A DNA stretch of 64,000 bases, from the NCBI RefSeq assembly GCF_030817215.1, contig NZ_JAUSZA010000001.1, forward strand, positions 1,710,501 through 1,774,500. Direction: 5' to 3'. The notes under the pieces were generated by a model that saw only the letters and a list, made by a program, of their open reading frames with translations, did not search any database and was not told the DNA's origin. Source of the stretch: Paenibacillus sp. V4I3 (GTDB taxonomy: Bacteria; Bacillota; Bacilli; Paenibacillales; NBRC-103111). Position numbers and translations under genes: made by a program. This document shows, piece after piece, positions 42,548 through 52,185 of this stretch (positions are counted from its first letter, which is position 1; each line of letters opens with the position of its first letter).

Positions 42548-43546
42548 TCATTGTAGTTTCGTCCAATCAAACAGAACACCCATGGCAGAACTGCGGTTTT
42601 GCACTAATGAATCGTACACTTGCGGGGCCTCAGATGGAGAATAATAATGGGTAATCAAAGGTAATACGTCCATTCGTCCCTGCTCGATATAACTTAAAAA
42701 TAAGGCGGCCATTTCGGGATGATTCCAACTGTTGTAATTCATTTGGGCGTGGATGCCCAGAATGGAAACAGAATTGGACACTACATTGCGGCCCATCCCC
42801 TGCTCAGAAGGTGTGGCTGTATCTCCCAGCAAAATAACACGTCCCAAAGGCTTGACGAGCCGAGTGGCTTGGGCTAAAACAGCCGGATGTCCAGTAATAT
42901 CGAAGATAACATCCAGCATCCGACCATCTGTTTTATGCTTGATTTCCTCATGTGCTTTTCCCGCATCCATGGGAAGCAGATGAATGCCCGGTCGTTCTTG
43001 AACCAGCTGTAAACGGCTCTCAGCAGGATCGATGGCGAAAATCTCTTTGACCCCAGACAGATATAAATATTGAGTAACCAGCTGTCCGAGAAGTCCGAGA
43101 CCGATGACGCCTACCGTTTCTCCTAACTGCAGCTCTGCTCTTCTTACACCAAGCTGTGTTGTTTTGGAAAGATTGATCCATACGCCTTGCCCGGCGCTGA
43201 TATTCTGCGGAAGAAGATAGGCATGCCTGGCATCTGTTTTAAAATATTGCGTATGCGAATTCTCGACAAACACGCGATCCCCTTTTTGTATCCCCTTAAC
43301 TTCAGGGCCAACTTCAAGCACTTCAGCCACCATGCAATAACCGGGATAGAAAGGATACTTCACCCAGTCCGACCAGTTGGTATCGGGGTCAAATACACCT
43401 CGAAGGCATTGAAGCTCTGTCCCTGTACTAATCAGGGAGCATAGAGCGGCACATAAAATTTCGGTCTGGCCGATTGTAGGATCGAATGTTTCCTTTCGGA
43501 CCTCAACCTTTTGCTTTTCTGTGAAAACGATACGCAGTGTTTCCAT
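42548..43546 (-). CDS. MDR-family dehydrogenase lacking zinc ligands (BchC-like group)
   Basis: About 332 residues from the ATG at 43546 (GAGGAGG upstream). The GroES-like domain has L-I-S-T-G-T-E-L where zinc alcohol dehydrogenases have C-G-x-D, and P-G-Y-C in place of the G-H-E ligand motif, so catalytic zinc is unlikely. The Rossmann loop V-G-V-I-G-L-G-L-L-G-Q-L lies near residue 155. Related proteins (COG1063) act on sugar or bacteriochlorophyllide-type alcohols. It is in an operon-like run with the Gfo/Idh/MocA pseudogene; together they would oxidise a polyol or inositol-like sugar. Confidence 0.85.
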   Translation of the reverse strand: METLRIVFTEKQKVEVRKETFDPTIGQTEILCAALCSLISTGTELQCLRGVFDPDTNWSDWVKYPFYPGYCMVAEVLEVGPEVKGIQKGDRVFVENSHTQYFKTDARHAYLLPQNISAGQGVWINLSKTTQLGVRRAELQLGETVGVIGLGLLGQLVTQYLYLSGVKEIFAIDPAESRLQLVQERPGIHLLPMDAGKAHEEIKHKTDGRMLDVIFDITGHPAVLAQATRLVKPLGRVILLGDTATPSEQGMGRNVVSNSVSILGIHAQMNYNSWNHPEMAALFLSYIEQGRMDVLPLITHYYSPSEAPQVYDSLVQNRSSAMGVLFDWTKLQ

Positions 43547-43670
43547 TTCCCTACCTCCTCGAACGGGTTCATTGACCCTCGAGATTAGTGTATAGGTATT
43601 GGATTTACATAAATAGAGCACAACTTTGCTGAAGTTTAACACTTATACAGGTCGTGCAGCTGGAAGATTT

Positions 43671-44504
43671 TTAAATATTTTTATCAAACAAACGCTTGTA
43701 TTGAGCAGGGGAAATACCCGTGTATTTCTTGAAAAGGCGGGTAAAGGTTTGGAGGTCGTTAAATCCGAGGGAGCTGCTGATTTCGGTAATGTTCATTTCC
43801 TGCATTTCCAAAAGCGATTTCGCTTTTGCGATTTTCATTTCCCGATGCAGCAGGATCGGCGATTTGCCGAACATCTCTTTGAAGTGGTTGCTTACATAGG
43901 TTGGATTCATATGTAAATCCTTAGCTAAATCGGATAATGAAAGCGAAGCCTCGGGCTGGGTTACAATCTTCAATAAGATGGACAAAAAGCTATGAGACTG
44001 CTGTCTCAAATCCAAGGTATTCATACTTCCCAAAGCATTGTCCAATAACAAATAAAGCAACTCAAGAGATTTAGCTTTTTGCAAAATGATGGTAGGAATA
44101 TGGCCTTCCCTTGTGGTGGAGAGTATGAATTCGTCGAATACGGCCTCGAATTTTTTGTGATTTTTCAGCGGATAGATATAAGGGATCTGTAAAAACGGCA
44201 GCACATCGATCACATTCTGAATCTTGTAAGTGAAATGCCACCAGAGAAACTCGGTTTCGTCATCGCTATCTTTATATTGGTCGTGTTCCAGAAAAGTAGG
44301 GATAAAAATGACGGAGCCCGGTTCAATCGCATAGATTTTGTCCTGAACCCTGAGTTTGGCCGAGCCTTTTCTCACATAGGTCATCATGTAATACTCTTGA
44401 AATACACGGTTCCGGTAGCTCATCTCGCGACGGCGATGGATATCAAACTTTAACACTTTTAGCTCGGCTGTTTCCAGCAGAGAAGAGAGCATATCATTCT
44501 TCAT
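43671..44504 (-). CDS. AraC-family regulator
   Basis: 277 residues; GGGGGG-type site before the ATG at 44504. The N-terminal cupin-like sensor (about 20-110) has Y-M-M-T-Y-V-R-K-G and E-P-G-S-V-I-F-I-P-T-F-L-E-H-D. The C-terminal double helix-turn-helix (about 180-275) has L-S-D-L-A-K-D-L-H-M-N-P-T-Y-V-S-N-H-F-K-E and ends L-G-F-N-D-L-Q-T-F-T-R-L-F-K-K-Y-T-G-I-S-P-A-Q-Y. It lies between two BchC-like dehydrogenase genes, one downstream on its own strand and one divergent, and probably controls both. Confidence 0.93.
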   Translation of the reverse strand: MKNDMLSSLLETAELKVLKFDIHRRREMSYRNRVFQEYYMMTYVRKGSAKLRVQDKIYAIEPGSVIFIPTFLEHDQYKDSDDETEFLWWHFTYKIQNVIDVLPFLQIPYIYPLKNHKKFEAVFDEFILSTTREGHIPTIILQKAKSLELLYLLLDNALGSMNTLDLRQQSHSFLSILLKIVTQPEASLSLSDLAKDLHMNPTYVSNHFKEMFGKSPILLHREMKIAKAKSLLEMQEMNITEISSSLGFNDLQTFTRLFKKYTGISPAQYKRLFDKNI

Positions 44505-44614
44505 GCTAGTTACCCCCCATCTTAAAGTTATTATATCATAATCACTGGTTCTTATTTGATTCTTATCTAAATCTATTTGCAGAAGAAAAGGACGAAATAC
44601 CTATGAAAAAAGGT

Positions 44615-44643
44615 TTGACAGTCCTTTTACTATCGCTTAACAT
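44615..44643 (+). promoter_or_regulatory. SigA-type promoter of the second BchC-like gene
   Basis: TTGACA at 44615-44620, 17-base spacer, TAACAT at 44638-44643. It rules out the ATG at 44603 as start and supports the ATG at 44690. Confidence 0.7.
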
Positions 44644-44689
44644 GAATTATATGATCCAGATAAGTACCAATGACGAAAGGAGGGAAGAG

Positions 44690-45754
44690 ATGAAAGCCGT
44701 TATTTCCTTGAAAGGCAAGGTTGAAGTCTTAGACATTGAAGAACCTTCCATTGAAACGAACCATCTACGTGTTGAAACCTGCTACTCTGCAATTAGTTCA
44801 GGCACAGAGCTTCTGCTGAAAAACCTGATGACCGATACTCCCATTCAACTTGGTTACAGTGCGATGGGAATCGTACGGGAAATCGGCGAAGGCGTCTCCC
44901 ATGTGAAGGTAGGGCAGAGAGTCGCTTGTTACGGTTCTCCTTATGTTAAGCATGCGGAATTCTTAGTGGTGCCTAAGCATTTGGTTGTTCCGCTTTCGGA
45001 GGAATGCAGTTCGAAAGAAGCGTCCTTCGTCGGACTCGGTGCGATCGCTATTCATGCGCTGCGTCAAGCGGATTTGCGTTTTGGAGAATCGGTTGTCGTG
45101 GTTGGACTAGGTATTCTGGGACAAATCGTATGTCGGATTGCAGACGCTTCCGGCAGTAGGGTAATCGGGCTTGATTTGTTGGCAGAACGCTGCGCCAAGC
45201 TTTCGAAAGCCGGTGCCGTACAAGTGTGTGACAATGTACAGGATGTCAACCGTACCGTCGATTCACTACATCAGCATGAAGGTGTTGATGCGGTTATCAT
45301 CTGCGCCAATGGTGCCAATTCCGGCATTATTGATCAGGCTCTACGCTGGATTCGCGACAGGGGGAAAATCGTCATCGTCGGCGATGTGAAGATGGACTTC
45401 GATCGGGAGTTGATGTTTGCCAAAGAGGCGCAGGTGCTTATCTCGCGCGCTGGTGGTCCTGGGCGGTATCATGACAGCTACGAAAGCAAGGGCGTTGACT
45501 ATCCGATCGGTTACGTACGTTGGACAGAAGGTCGCAACATGGCGGAATTTATCCGTTTACTTTCTGAACGACGGATTTCCATCCAAGCACTTATCACGCA
45601 TGAGATGGCTTTACCCTCTATGACAGTGGCTTACGAATTGCTTCGTGAATCTCCACGAGACGTATTAGGCGTTCTCATTGATTATGGGAAGGAGCAAGAA
45701 GTAGAAACTGAAAAACAAGTAAGTGCTGTACCTGTATCTTTTGAAATGTTGTAG
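44690..45754 (+). CDS. MDR-family dehydrogenase lacking zinc ligands (BchC-like group), second copy
   Basis: About 354 residues from the ATG at 44690, after AAAGGAGGGA. As in the gene at 42548-43546, I-S-S-G-T-E-L replaces the zinc-ligand Cys region and L-G-Y-S replaces G-H-E. The nucleotide loop is V-V-V-G-L-G-I-L-G-Q-I-V near residue 150. The two proteins share layout but are well diverged, so they are old paralogues. Likely role: NAD(P)-linked oxidation of a sugar or polyol under the control of the divergent AraC regulator. Confidence 0.85.
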   Translation: MKAVISLKGKVEVLDIEEPSIETNHLRVETCYSAISSGTELLLKNLMTDTPIQLGYSAMGIVREIGEGVSHVKVGQRVACYGSPYVKHAEFLVVPKHLVVPLSEECSSKEASFVGLGAIAIHALRQADLRFGESVVVVGLGILGQIVCRIADASGSRVIGLDLLAERCAKLSKAGAVQVCDNVQDVNRTVDSLHQHEGVDAVIICANGANSGIIDQALRWIRDRGKIVIVGDVKMDFDRELMFAKEAQVLISRAGGPGRYHDSYESKGVDYPIGYVRWTEGRNMAEFIRLLSERRISIQALITHEMALPSMTVAYELLRESPRDVLGVLIDYGKEQEVETEKQVSAVPVSFEML

Positions 45755-46069
45755 TTACTGCTATTTGTATACGATCCCCAAAGAAACGCTCATAGCCAAT
45801 ATTGTGCAAGTTGTTCAATGCCATTCATTGATGCGTACCTCGTTTTCCTTCATCAAATCCTACCAGTCCATGAGAGTATTATAGATATTTCTAGCCATTT
45901 TTCATTTAAAAATAGCATTGTCATGCTCCATGACTGGTCAGGTTACGACTTTTTCTCATTAGTTCGTTTATACACGATATGTAAGCGATTTCACAAAAGC
46001 ATTACATCAATCTCGCCTATCACCACACACACTGCCGATCGGGTAGAATTTTGAAAAAGGATGATGAGA
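45755..46069. other. Intergenic stretch before the large secreted protein gene
   Basis: No coding signal with a ribosome site. One imperfect dyad is visible (CCAGTC about 45868 with GACTGG about 45938), without a T-run. A promoter for the gene at 46070 must lie here but no convincing box pair was found. Confidence 0.4.
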
Positions 46070-49000
46070 ATGGCTATATCAATGGTTGGAAGAAGCACGT
46101 TATCCAAATGGTTGTTGGGATTGTTGGCTTTACTATGCTTAGCTTTTTATTTGCCCTCCAACGTACGAGCCGCTGAAGCGGCAGAAATCCTTCCGGTACC
46201 GAACTCCGGTTTCGAACAAGATTTAGTATCAGGCAAAATTCCGGGATGGGGTTATTTTTCTGCCGGTATACCTTCAGGGCTCTCTTTGTCAGAAACGATC
46301 AAATTCGCAGGCAATAGAAGCTTGAAGATGGAGAGAACTGGGGCAGTGGCAGGGGCGCTTGGAGCGGAAAGCGTAAAGCTGGCTGTAACGTCCGGGAAAT
46401 CTTATGAGGCTGCAGTTAAGTTGTATATCGAAAACTTTACAGGAACCCCTGCTCTTTGGATTCGTTGGCATGACGCAGCGGGGAAACCTTTGAACAAACA
46501 GGCGACTTATAACATCTCCGCGCCTCCGTTAAACAAATGGCTGGACATTCGAGCCCAAGGTATTGCTCCGGCGGATGCTGCCTTTGCGACGGTCTTTGTG
46601 TATGCTTCATCGGGTACTACCATGAAGGCATATGTAGACGAGGCCCAGTTTTACCGCGTGGCCGATACGATTGCCGTGATCAATCCCGGATTTGAAGATC
46701 CTACTTCCGGAGCAACCATTCCTGGTTGGGGATTGTTCTCAGGTACGCCTGCAGGTTCTGTGTCGATAAGTAAGACGGAACAGAACAGCGGGATGTCCAG
46801 TCTGTTGCTTGAGGACACCTATACGGATAAATCCGTTGGGCTGAGCACTCAAGCGATAAGTGTGAAAGAGGACGGCATATATGAAGCGAAAGCCAGCGTT
46901 TACTTAGTATCCGGAGGAGGCGTAAGCATTTATATCAAATTTTATAATGAATCAGGCAAAGAAATTGGAACATCCTCCGTTTCACATGGCACACCGCTGA
47001 ATACATGGAAGCAAATCAAAATGGAGGGGATAGCTCCGGATAAAGCAGAAACAGCGAAGGTTTTATTGTATTCCGGGGGAGGGACTCTTAGCAAAGCCTA
47101 TTTTGATGATGTTTCATTTACTTATAAGGGTGACGCGCTTAAATTACCGTTTAAGTATGGCGATCCCGTCAACTTGGGCAAAGCAACGCTCACGGCGACA
47201 ACCATGGGGGGAGCGATAGGGAATGGCGAACTCTATTTCGTAGCCAACGGCAATCCAGGGACGTTCTATGCCGTTGATGCTGCTTCAGGAAGTATTAACT
47301 TCTCGGAGGCAGTCCCTGGTACGACAGAAACTTGGGCGGTGACGGTGGGGGCGGATAAGAACGTCTATTTTGCCGCTACAGCCAATCGTAAGTTCTGGAA
47401 ATACGATCCGTTACTCCGAAAGATCACAGAAGTAGGGAATAATCCTTCCAATAATTTCGTATGGGATTTGGATGCAAGTTCTAATGGCCTCATATACGGC
47501 TCTTCTTATCCGAATGCCAAGGTCTTTAGTTACGATACCAACACAGGCTTGTTTGCCGATCTAGGCAGCATGCATTCAGTTGAACAATATGCCAGGGGAG
47601 CCGGGGTTACCGATCAGTACTTGTATGTCGGGATCGGCTCCAAAGAGCATTTGATGCGAATCGACCGGGTAAGTGGAGAAAAGATTGAGATTCAAATGCC
47701 GTTCACGGGTGTGGATGGTTTCATTCACAATATTTCTCCTTACAACGGACTTCTTTACCTTGCACGTGGTACATCGCTTGCCATCTTGGATGAACAGACG
47801 TTTGAAGTTAAGAAACGATTTGCCTATACAGATCCGGAGGCATTTGATGGCAAAATCTCACCTCCGTCTCCTTATGACGCCAATCTGCTTTATTACCGGA
47901 ATAAATTATCGAGCAATCTGTGGACATATAATGTCTCAACCAATACGGTGCAGGCCGTAATGCCGGAGGTTGGACTCCCTGAGACTGGGAGTAGAGCGTT
48001 TGATTGGATCACTTTGCCTAATGGCGTTCAAGTGTTGGCTACCTTGTACGAGAACGGCAAGTACACGCTGTATAACCCGTTGGATCATTCGATACAGACT
48101 ATCCAGGTGCCTATGGCAAGGGATGGTGTCAATATACAAAGCCTCGCAGCAGGGCCGGACGGCAAGCTATATCTCGGTGGTTTCCTGGATGGATTGAGTG
48201 TATTTGATCAGTCAACGCAAAAATATGAAGCTCAAATTTCTTCTCCGTTCTCTCCCCATCAAGTTGAGGAGATCGGCTTTTTGAATGGCAAGACCTATTT
48301 CGGGGCTTATAGCGGAGCACGCGTTTACCGTTATGATGCAAGCCTGCCCTACAATTACGGATCAACGCCATCGCATAATCCAGGGCTTGTTTACACGGTT
48401 CCCGATAGTCAAGATCGGCCTTATGCGTTTGCTTCCGGCGATAACAAGCTGTTTATCGGAACGATTCCTTTCTACGGCAAAATGGGCGGCAGTTTAACCA
48501 TTTATAATGAAACAACGAATAAGTGGACGTCAACTCGCAACGTTGTAGAAGATCAAAGTATCATTGCGCTTGCCTATAAAGACGGCGTTGTCTACGGCGG
48601 CACCTCCATTGATGGAGGTCTCGGCACAACGACGCCACCCACAGCGGTGGCCAAACTGTTCAAATGGGATGTAGCGACAAGTACCAAGCTTGATGAGTTT
48701 GTACCTGTCATTCCTGGCTTGACGTCCCCTAAATTACTCGGCGGTTTGTCTTTCGGTCCTGACGGACTGTTATGGGGTGGCGCATGGGGGAAGGACGATC
48801 AAGGGGGACAGATTTTTGCCATCTATGCGATGAATCCCAGCACCAATGCGGTTGTGAAAAGTAAGTTGATTTACCCGAATGCAAGTGGTGGCAGCCCATG
48901 GCGTTCCTTTTATTTACGCTGGGGGCAAGATGGCTTGCTGTATACGACTATTGCTCGCAACGTAACCGTATTCGATCCTGTGACTCTGAAATACCGTAAA

Positions 49001-50383
49001 CTTACGGAAACGCAATCGAATCTGTTGGACTTGGGTGTAGACGGAAGCATTTACTATACTTCGGGACCGACGCTGTTTAAACTACAAGCTCCTTTGGCTC
49101 AAGCTTCAATATCAATGGCCAAGGTTACGCTGGATCAGGGGCAAAGTGAGCCGATTATCAGTTCCGGCGTTCTGGAGAACGGACTGCCGGCCATCTTAGC
49201 AGGGGGTACCACTTCCTTCACAAGCAGCGACCCGACTGTTCTGTCCGTTGTGTATGGAGAGGTTAAAGCGCTCAAAGCGGGAACGGCGAACGTTTATGCC
49301 GATATCACTTTAGGTGGAACGACGATCAGAACGAACACGATCGGAGTTACGGTTTATCAAGGAACTTCGCTAACTGTGAATACAGTAACGGAAGCCACTT
49401 ACAGCGATACGGCGACTTTAAGTGCGACGTTGACAGATCTTCAAGGGCAGCCGCTTGCTAACCGTTCCGTACAATTCTCGGTGGACGGGGTAACGATAGG
49501 CAGTGCCTCGACGAATGCGCAAGGCGTTGCGGCGTTGTCATATGTAGTAACACAAGGCGTGACGACAAATATGGAAGAGGCTGTTTTTGAAGTGCGGGCA
49601 GTCTTCGAGCGGGATGACATCACGCATACTGGAGCGAGCGAAGGAAAAGGCAGCATAACTGTAAAGCGTGAAACGGCGTCTGTCGCTTATACAGGCACTA
49701 CAGCTGCTTCGGTTGGGACGGTGAAACTAGCAGCTCATGTATCTCAGCAGGAAGATGGAGAATTGGGTTCTATAGCTGGGCTGCCAATCCAATTTACGAT
49801 TTCACTGATGAATCCGGATGGAACACTCACGCCATATTCCGCTCCGGCACTAGAGATTGTATACCAGACAGATGTCACAGGGAATGTTTATTTGAATCAG
49901 CAGCTCCCAGCAGGATTATATCAGGTGAAGACGGAGTTGTTGATGAATAGCGGGTATGTAAAAGCGGAGTCGAACGTGACTCTTGCTGTATACGGCTTAA
50001 GCGAAGAAGAGGTGGAAGCAGAGGGATGGTTTGCCATTACCGAGGGTAACACGGCGATTGGCAGCAAAGCTAAGAAAGTACACATCGAAGCCGAATGGGA
50101 AATGGATGAAAAAGCAAATCTTCCAAAAGGGAAATTGAAGATTCATGCAGAGCCGAATGGATTAAAACTGGAATTGAAAACGGCTCAATGGTTGGTTGTA
50201 ACATCGAGTAGTGCCTATATACAGGGTCAGGCAACGGACGATGATGGAGTATCCTACATGGTAAGGCTTATGTTAGGAAAACAACAGGAAGTCGTTTCAC
50301 TGCAAATTTGGCAGGGTCTTAATACTCAAGGTGCTCCGTTCTATCAGGCACTGGGGCAAAAATGGTCTGGCAATATCAACTAA
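46070..50383 (+). CDS. Large secreted beta-propeller protein with carbohydrate-binding-like and Ig-like domains
   Basis: About 1437 residues from the ATG at 46070 (AAAGG 9 bases upstream). Signal peptide at about 8-37 ending V-R-A-A. Two CBM4/9-like modules follow (about 40-200 and 205-350), each starting with N-P/S-G-F-E and P-G-W-G. A long beta-propeller region (about 360-1010) shows repeated Y-x-Y/D-T-N-T and G-P-D-G-K/L-L-Y/W blades. Then come a Big-2-like domain (about 1015-1100) and two Big-1/invasin-like domains (about 1105-1310). It has no SLH domain or LPXTG motif, so it is released or held by sugar binding. Binding or scaffolding on polysaccharide is likely; no catalytic motif was found. 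Confidence 0.8.
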   Translation: MAISMVGRSTLSKWLLGLLALLCLAFYLPSNVRAAEAAEILPVPNSGFEQDLVSGKIPGWGYFSAGIPSGLSLSETIKFAGNRSLKMERTGAVAGALGAESVKLAVTSGKSYEAAVKLYIENFTGTPALWIRWHDAAGKPLNKQATYNISAPPLNKWLDIRAQGIAPADAAFATVFVYASSGTTMKAYVDEAQFYRVADTIAVINPGFEDPTSGATIPGWGLFSGTPAGSVSISKTEQNSGMSSLLLEDTYTDKSVGLSTQAISVKEDGIYEAKASVYLVSGGGVSIYIKFYNESGKEIGTSSVSHGTPLNTWKQIKMEGIAPDKAETAKVLLYSGGGTLSKAYFDDVSFTYKGDALKLPFKYGDPVNLGKATLTATTMGGAIGNGELYFVANGNPGTFYAVDAASGSINFSEAVPGTTETWAVTVGADKNVYFAATANRKFWKYDPLLRKITEVGNNPSNNFVWDLDASSNGLIYGSSYPNAKVFSYDTNTGLFADLGSMHSVEQYARGAGVTDQYLYVGIGSKEHLMRIDRVSGEKIEIQMPFTGVDGFIHNISPYNGLLYLARGTSLAILDEQTFEVKKRFAYTDPEAFDGKISPPSPYDANLLYYRNKLSSNLWTYNVSTNTVQAVMPEVGLPETGSRAFDWITLPNGVQVLATLYENGKYTLYNPLDHSIQTIQVPMARDGVNIQSLAAGPDGKLYLGGFLDGLSVFDQSTQKYEAQISSPFSPHQVEEIGFLNGKTYFGAYSGARVYRYDASLPYNYGSTPSHNPGLVYTVPDSQDRPYAFASGDNKLFIGTIPFYGKMGGSLTIYNETTNKWTSTRNVVEDQSIIALAYKDGVVYGGTSIDGGLGTTTPPTAVAKLFKWDVATSTKLDEFVPVIPGLTSPKLLGGLSFGPDGLLWGGAWGKDDQGGQIFAIYAMNPSTNAVVKSKLIYPNASGGSPWRSFYLRWGQDGLLYTTIARNVTVFDPVTLKYRKLTETQSNLLDLGVDGSIYYTSGPTLFKLQAPLAQASISMAKVTLDQGQSEPIISSGVLENGLPAILAGGTTSFTSSDPTVLSVVYGEVKALKAGTANVYADITLGGTTIRTNTIGVTVYQGTSLTVNTVTEATYSDTATLSATLTDLQGQPLANRSVQFSVDGVTIGSASTNAQGVAALSYVVTQGVTTNMEEAVFEVRAVFERDDITHTGASEGKGSITVKRETASVAYTGTTAASVGTVKLAAHVSQQEDGELGSIAGLPIQFTISLMNPDGTLTPYSAPALEIVYQTDVTGNVYLNQQLPAGLYQVKTELLMNSGYVKAESNVTLAVYGLSEEEVEAEGWFAITEGNTAIGSKAKKVHIEAEWEMDEKANLPKGKLKIHAEPNGLKLELKTAQWLVVTSSSAYIQGQATDDDGVSYMVRLMLGKQQEVVSLQIWQGLNTQGAPFYQALGQKWSGNIN

Positions 50384-50461
50384 GAATGGAGAGCTTTATT
50401 ATAACCAAACGAGGCTGTCCCAAACGTAAAGATATTCACTTAGTGGCATAGAAAACATTAA

Positions 50462-50500
50462 AATGAGGTGGCAAGGTTATTCTTGCCATCTCATTTTTTT
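50462..50500 (+). terminator. Intrinsic terminator of the large secreted protein gene
   Basis: AATGAG-G-TGGCAAG (50462-50475) pairs with CTTGCCA-T-CTCATT (50482-50495), followed by a seven-T run. Confidence 0.92.
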
Positions 50501-50579
50501 GTGTTTTGTCGAATGCAAAGCAAAAGTCACCCGACCTCTAGTTAGCTGAACGTAGATTCGTTATTTTGGGGAATTTATC

Positions 50580-51956
50580 TTAAAGGCTATTATCCAACTG
50601 TCGGCAAACCGTCTCGAAGTCGTCGAGCCGTGCCCAGTAAAGCTTGAGAATGTGGCGCATGGTTTCCAGTTCGTGGAAAGTTACATTCATGTCTTTATAG
50701 AAACTAAATGTCGGGATGATGTCCCGGTACATGAAGAACCGGGAAGGACGCGCCAACGTCTCTTCCCCGATCCACTCAGCCGCCGTTTTAACACTAGGAA
50801 TGGTAAGGGTGGTTTTGCGAATATGCAGCTGCGCTTCGTTCGAAACGAGAAAATCGAGCATGGTTTGGGCTGCTTCCTTATGCTTACTCGATTTAATAAT
50901 CGCAAGACCAATGATTAAGAGCTGAGTCTTCGCTTCCAGTGAATAAGGAAGCGGTGCGATGTCATACGCGAATTCAGCGTTACGTAAATGGTTTAAGCTG
51001 TAATAGCTGGTGACAATCATGGAAGCTTTTTGTTGCAAGAAAAACCGTTCGGCATCAGAGTCATTCTCCGACATATAGACGGTGTCGGGGTTCATTCCTT
51101 CAAACAGCCCAAGGCTTGTTTGCATGGCTTTCCGAAAATTATCGTTGTTGAAAATCAGCTTACCATGCTGATCTCGTTCAAAAACGACCTTGTTTTGCAG
51201 TAAAAAGAGCGGCCATCGATTGATGGATTGCAGGTGAAACAAGATGCCGATTCGGTCCTGCTTTTGCGTTAAGGCTAGCGCTGATTTCTGGACATCGTTC
51301 CAACTCCAACTGCTATCCGGCTCTGGCAATGCTGCTTCCTTGAAATGATCGCGATTGTAACACAAGACGATCGGTGAAAAAATAAACGGCTGCACATACA
51401 AATGACAGTCTTTGGTGAAAGGTCCTGACAGAAAGGTATACGTGCCATTCTTTCGTTCAAGCGGCTCTAGGATATCCGAGACGGCTCCAGTTTCAGTAAC
51501 CGTTTCGTAGTTTTGGGTATTTAAAGTGATAAGGTCGAGCGCGTCTCTCTCCATGGCTTCCTTCGTGTTCTGAGAAAAGTACGAATGCGAAAGAGGAATC
51601 ATCTGGACGACAATATGCGGATGCTGCTGTTGAAACTTTTCGACCAGCTCCAATACATTAGCTTCAAGGGAAAGAGTGGGGTAATAACCGAATTTCAATG
51701 TAAGCTTTTCGTTCCGACCTGTCCCAACAACGCGCGTCCCGATTCGCGGCGCTTTTTCAATCATTTCCTGATCGAGTAGTGCCTCCAGTCCTTTGCGAAC
51801 CGAATTTTTACTAAGCTGAAACTGTTCAGCAAGTGTTAATTCGGAAGGTAAAAAGTCACCGGGCTGAAGTTTTCCGGTTACGATGTCGCTGCGTAATGTC
51901 GTGACCATATCTTCCAGTCGGGTTCGGAAGGTTGATCTTTTGGGTTTACCCGCCAT
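50580..51956 (-). CDS. GntR-type regulator fused to a solute-binding-protein domain
   Basis: 458 residues. Residues about 8-80 are a GntR winged helix (L-R-S-D-I-V-T-G-K-L-Q-P-G-D-F-L-P-S-E-L-T-L-A, then L-S-K-N-S-V-R-K-G-L-E-A-L). Residues about 90-450 are a family-1 extracellular solute-binding fold (F-Q-Q-Q-H-P-H-I-V-V near 108, D-L-I-T-L-N near 140, Y-V-Q-P-F-I-F-S-P-I-V-L-C-Y-N near 185), with neither signal peptide nor lipobox, so it stays in the cytoplasm. It probably acts as a sugar-sensing repressor, as GntR proteins with LacI-like domains do, but with an ABC-transporter type sensor. It ends close to the large secreted protein gene, convergent with it. Confidence 0.88.
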   Translation of the reverse strand: MAGKPKRSTFRTRLEDMVTTLRSDIVTGKLQPGDFLPSELTLAEQFQLSKNSVRKGLEALLDQEMIEKAPRIGTRVVGTGRNEKLTLKFGYYPTLSLEANVLELVEKFQQQHPHIVVQMIPLSHSYFSQNTKEAMERDALDLITLNTQNYETVTETGAVSDILEPLERKNGTYTFLSGPFTKDCHLYVQPFIFSPIVLCYNRDHFKEAALPEPDSSWSWNDVQKSALALTQKQDRIGILFHLQSINRWPLFLLQNKVVFERDQHGKLIFNNDNFRKAMQTSLGLFEGMNPDTVYMSENDSDAERFFLQQKASMIVTSYYSLNHLRNAEFAYDIAPLPYSLEAKTQLLIIGLAIIKSSKHKEAAQTMLDFLVSNEAQLHIRKTTLTIPSVKTAAEWIGEETLARPSRFFMYRDIIPTFSFYKDMNVTFHELETMRHILKLYWARLDDFETVCRQLDNSL

Positions 51957-52132
51957 TTATTTTAGAACCTCCGGGTCATTCAATGTTGGTATCTATCTGG
52001 GTTATATTATAGTATGCCAAGCTGATTGGATACAAGGTTCGTATCTTGCTGTCATCATTTTTTTATAATTAAATGTCGGATCGCATAAGTTTTCATAGTT
52101 TTTCCTTATCATTTAAATACATCAAGTGTTAA

Positions 52133-52154
52133 TTTACATAACAAACAGTTTACA
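52133..52154 (+). promoter_or_regulatory. Direct repeats upstream of the glutamine transporter operon
   Basis: TTTACA occurs at 52133-52138 and 52149-52154, 16 bases apart, and AGTTTT occurs twice at 52088-52102, 9 bases apart. GlnL of Bacillus binds direct repeats, so these are candidates, though neither matches its TTTTGT consensus well. Confidence 0.3.
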
Positions 52155-52185
52155 TCAATGATGATTCATCGAAGGGGGGGTTCCA

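Noticed and set aside
45818..46054. Plus-strand open frame of 78 codons before the large secreted protein gene
   Set aside because: No ribosome site, no domain, and unlike coding sequence of the neighbours.
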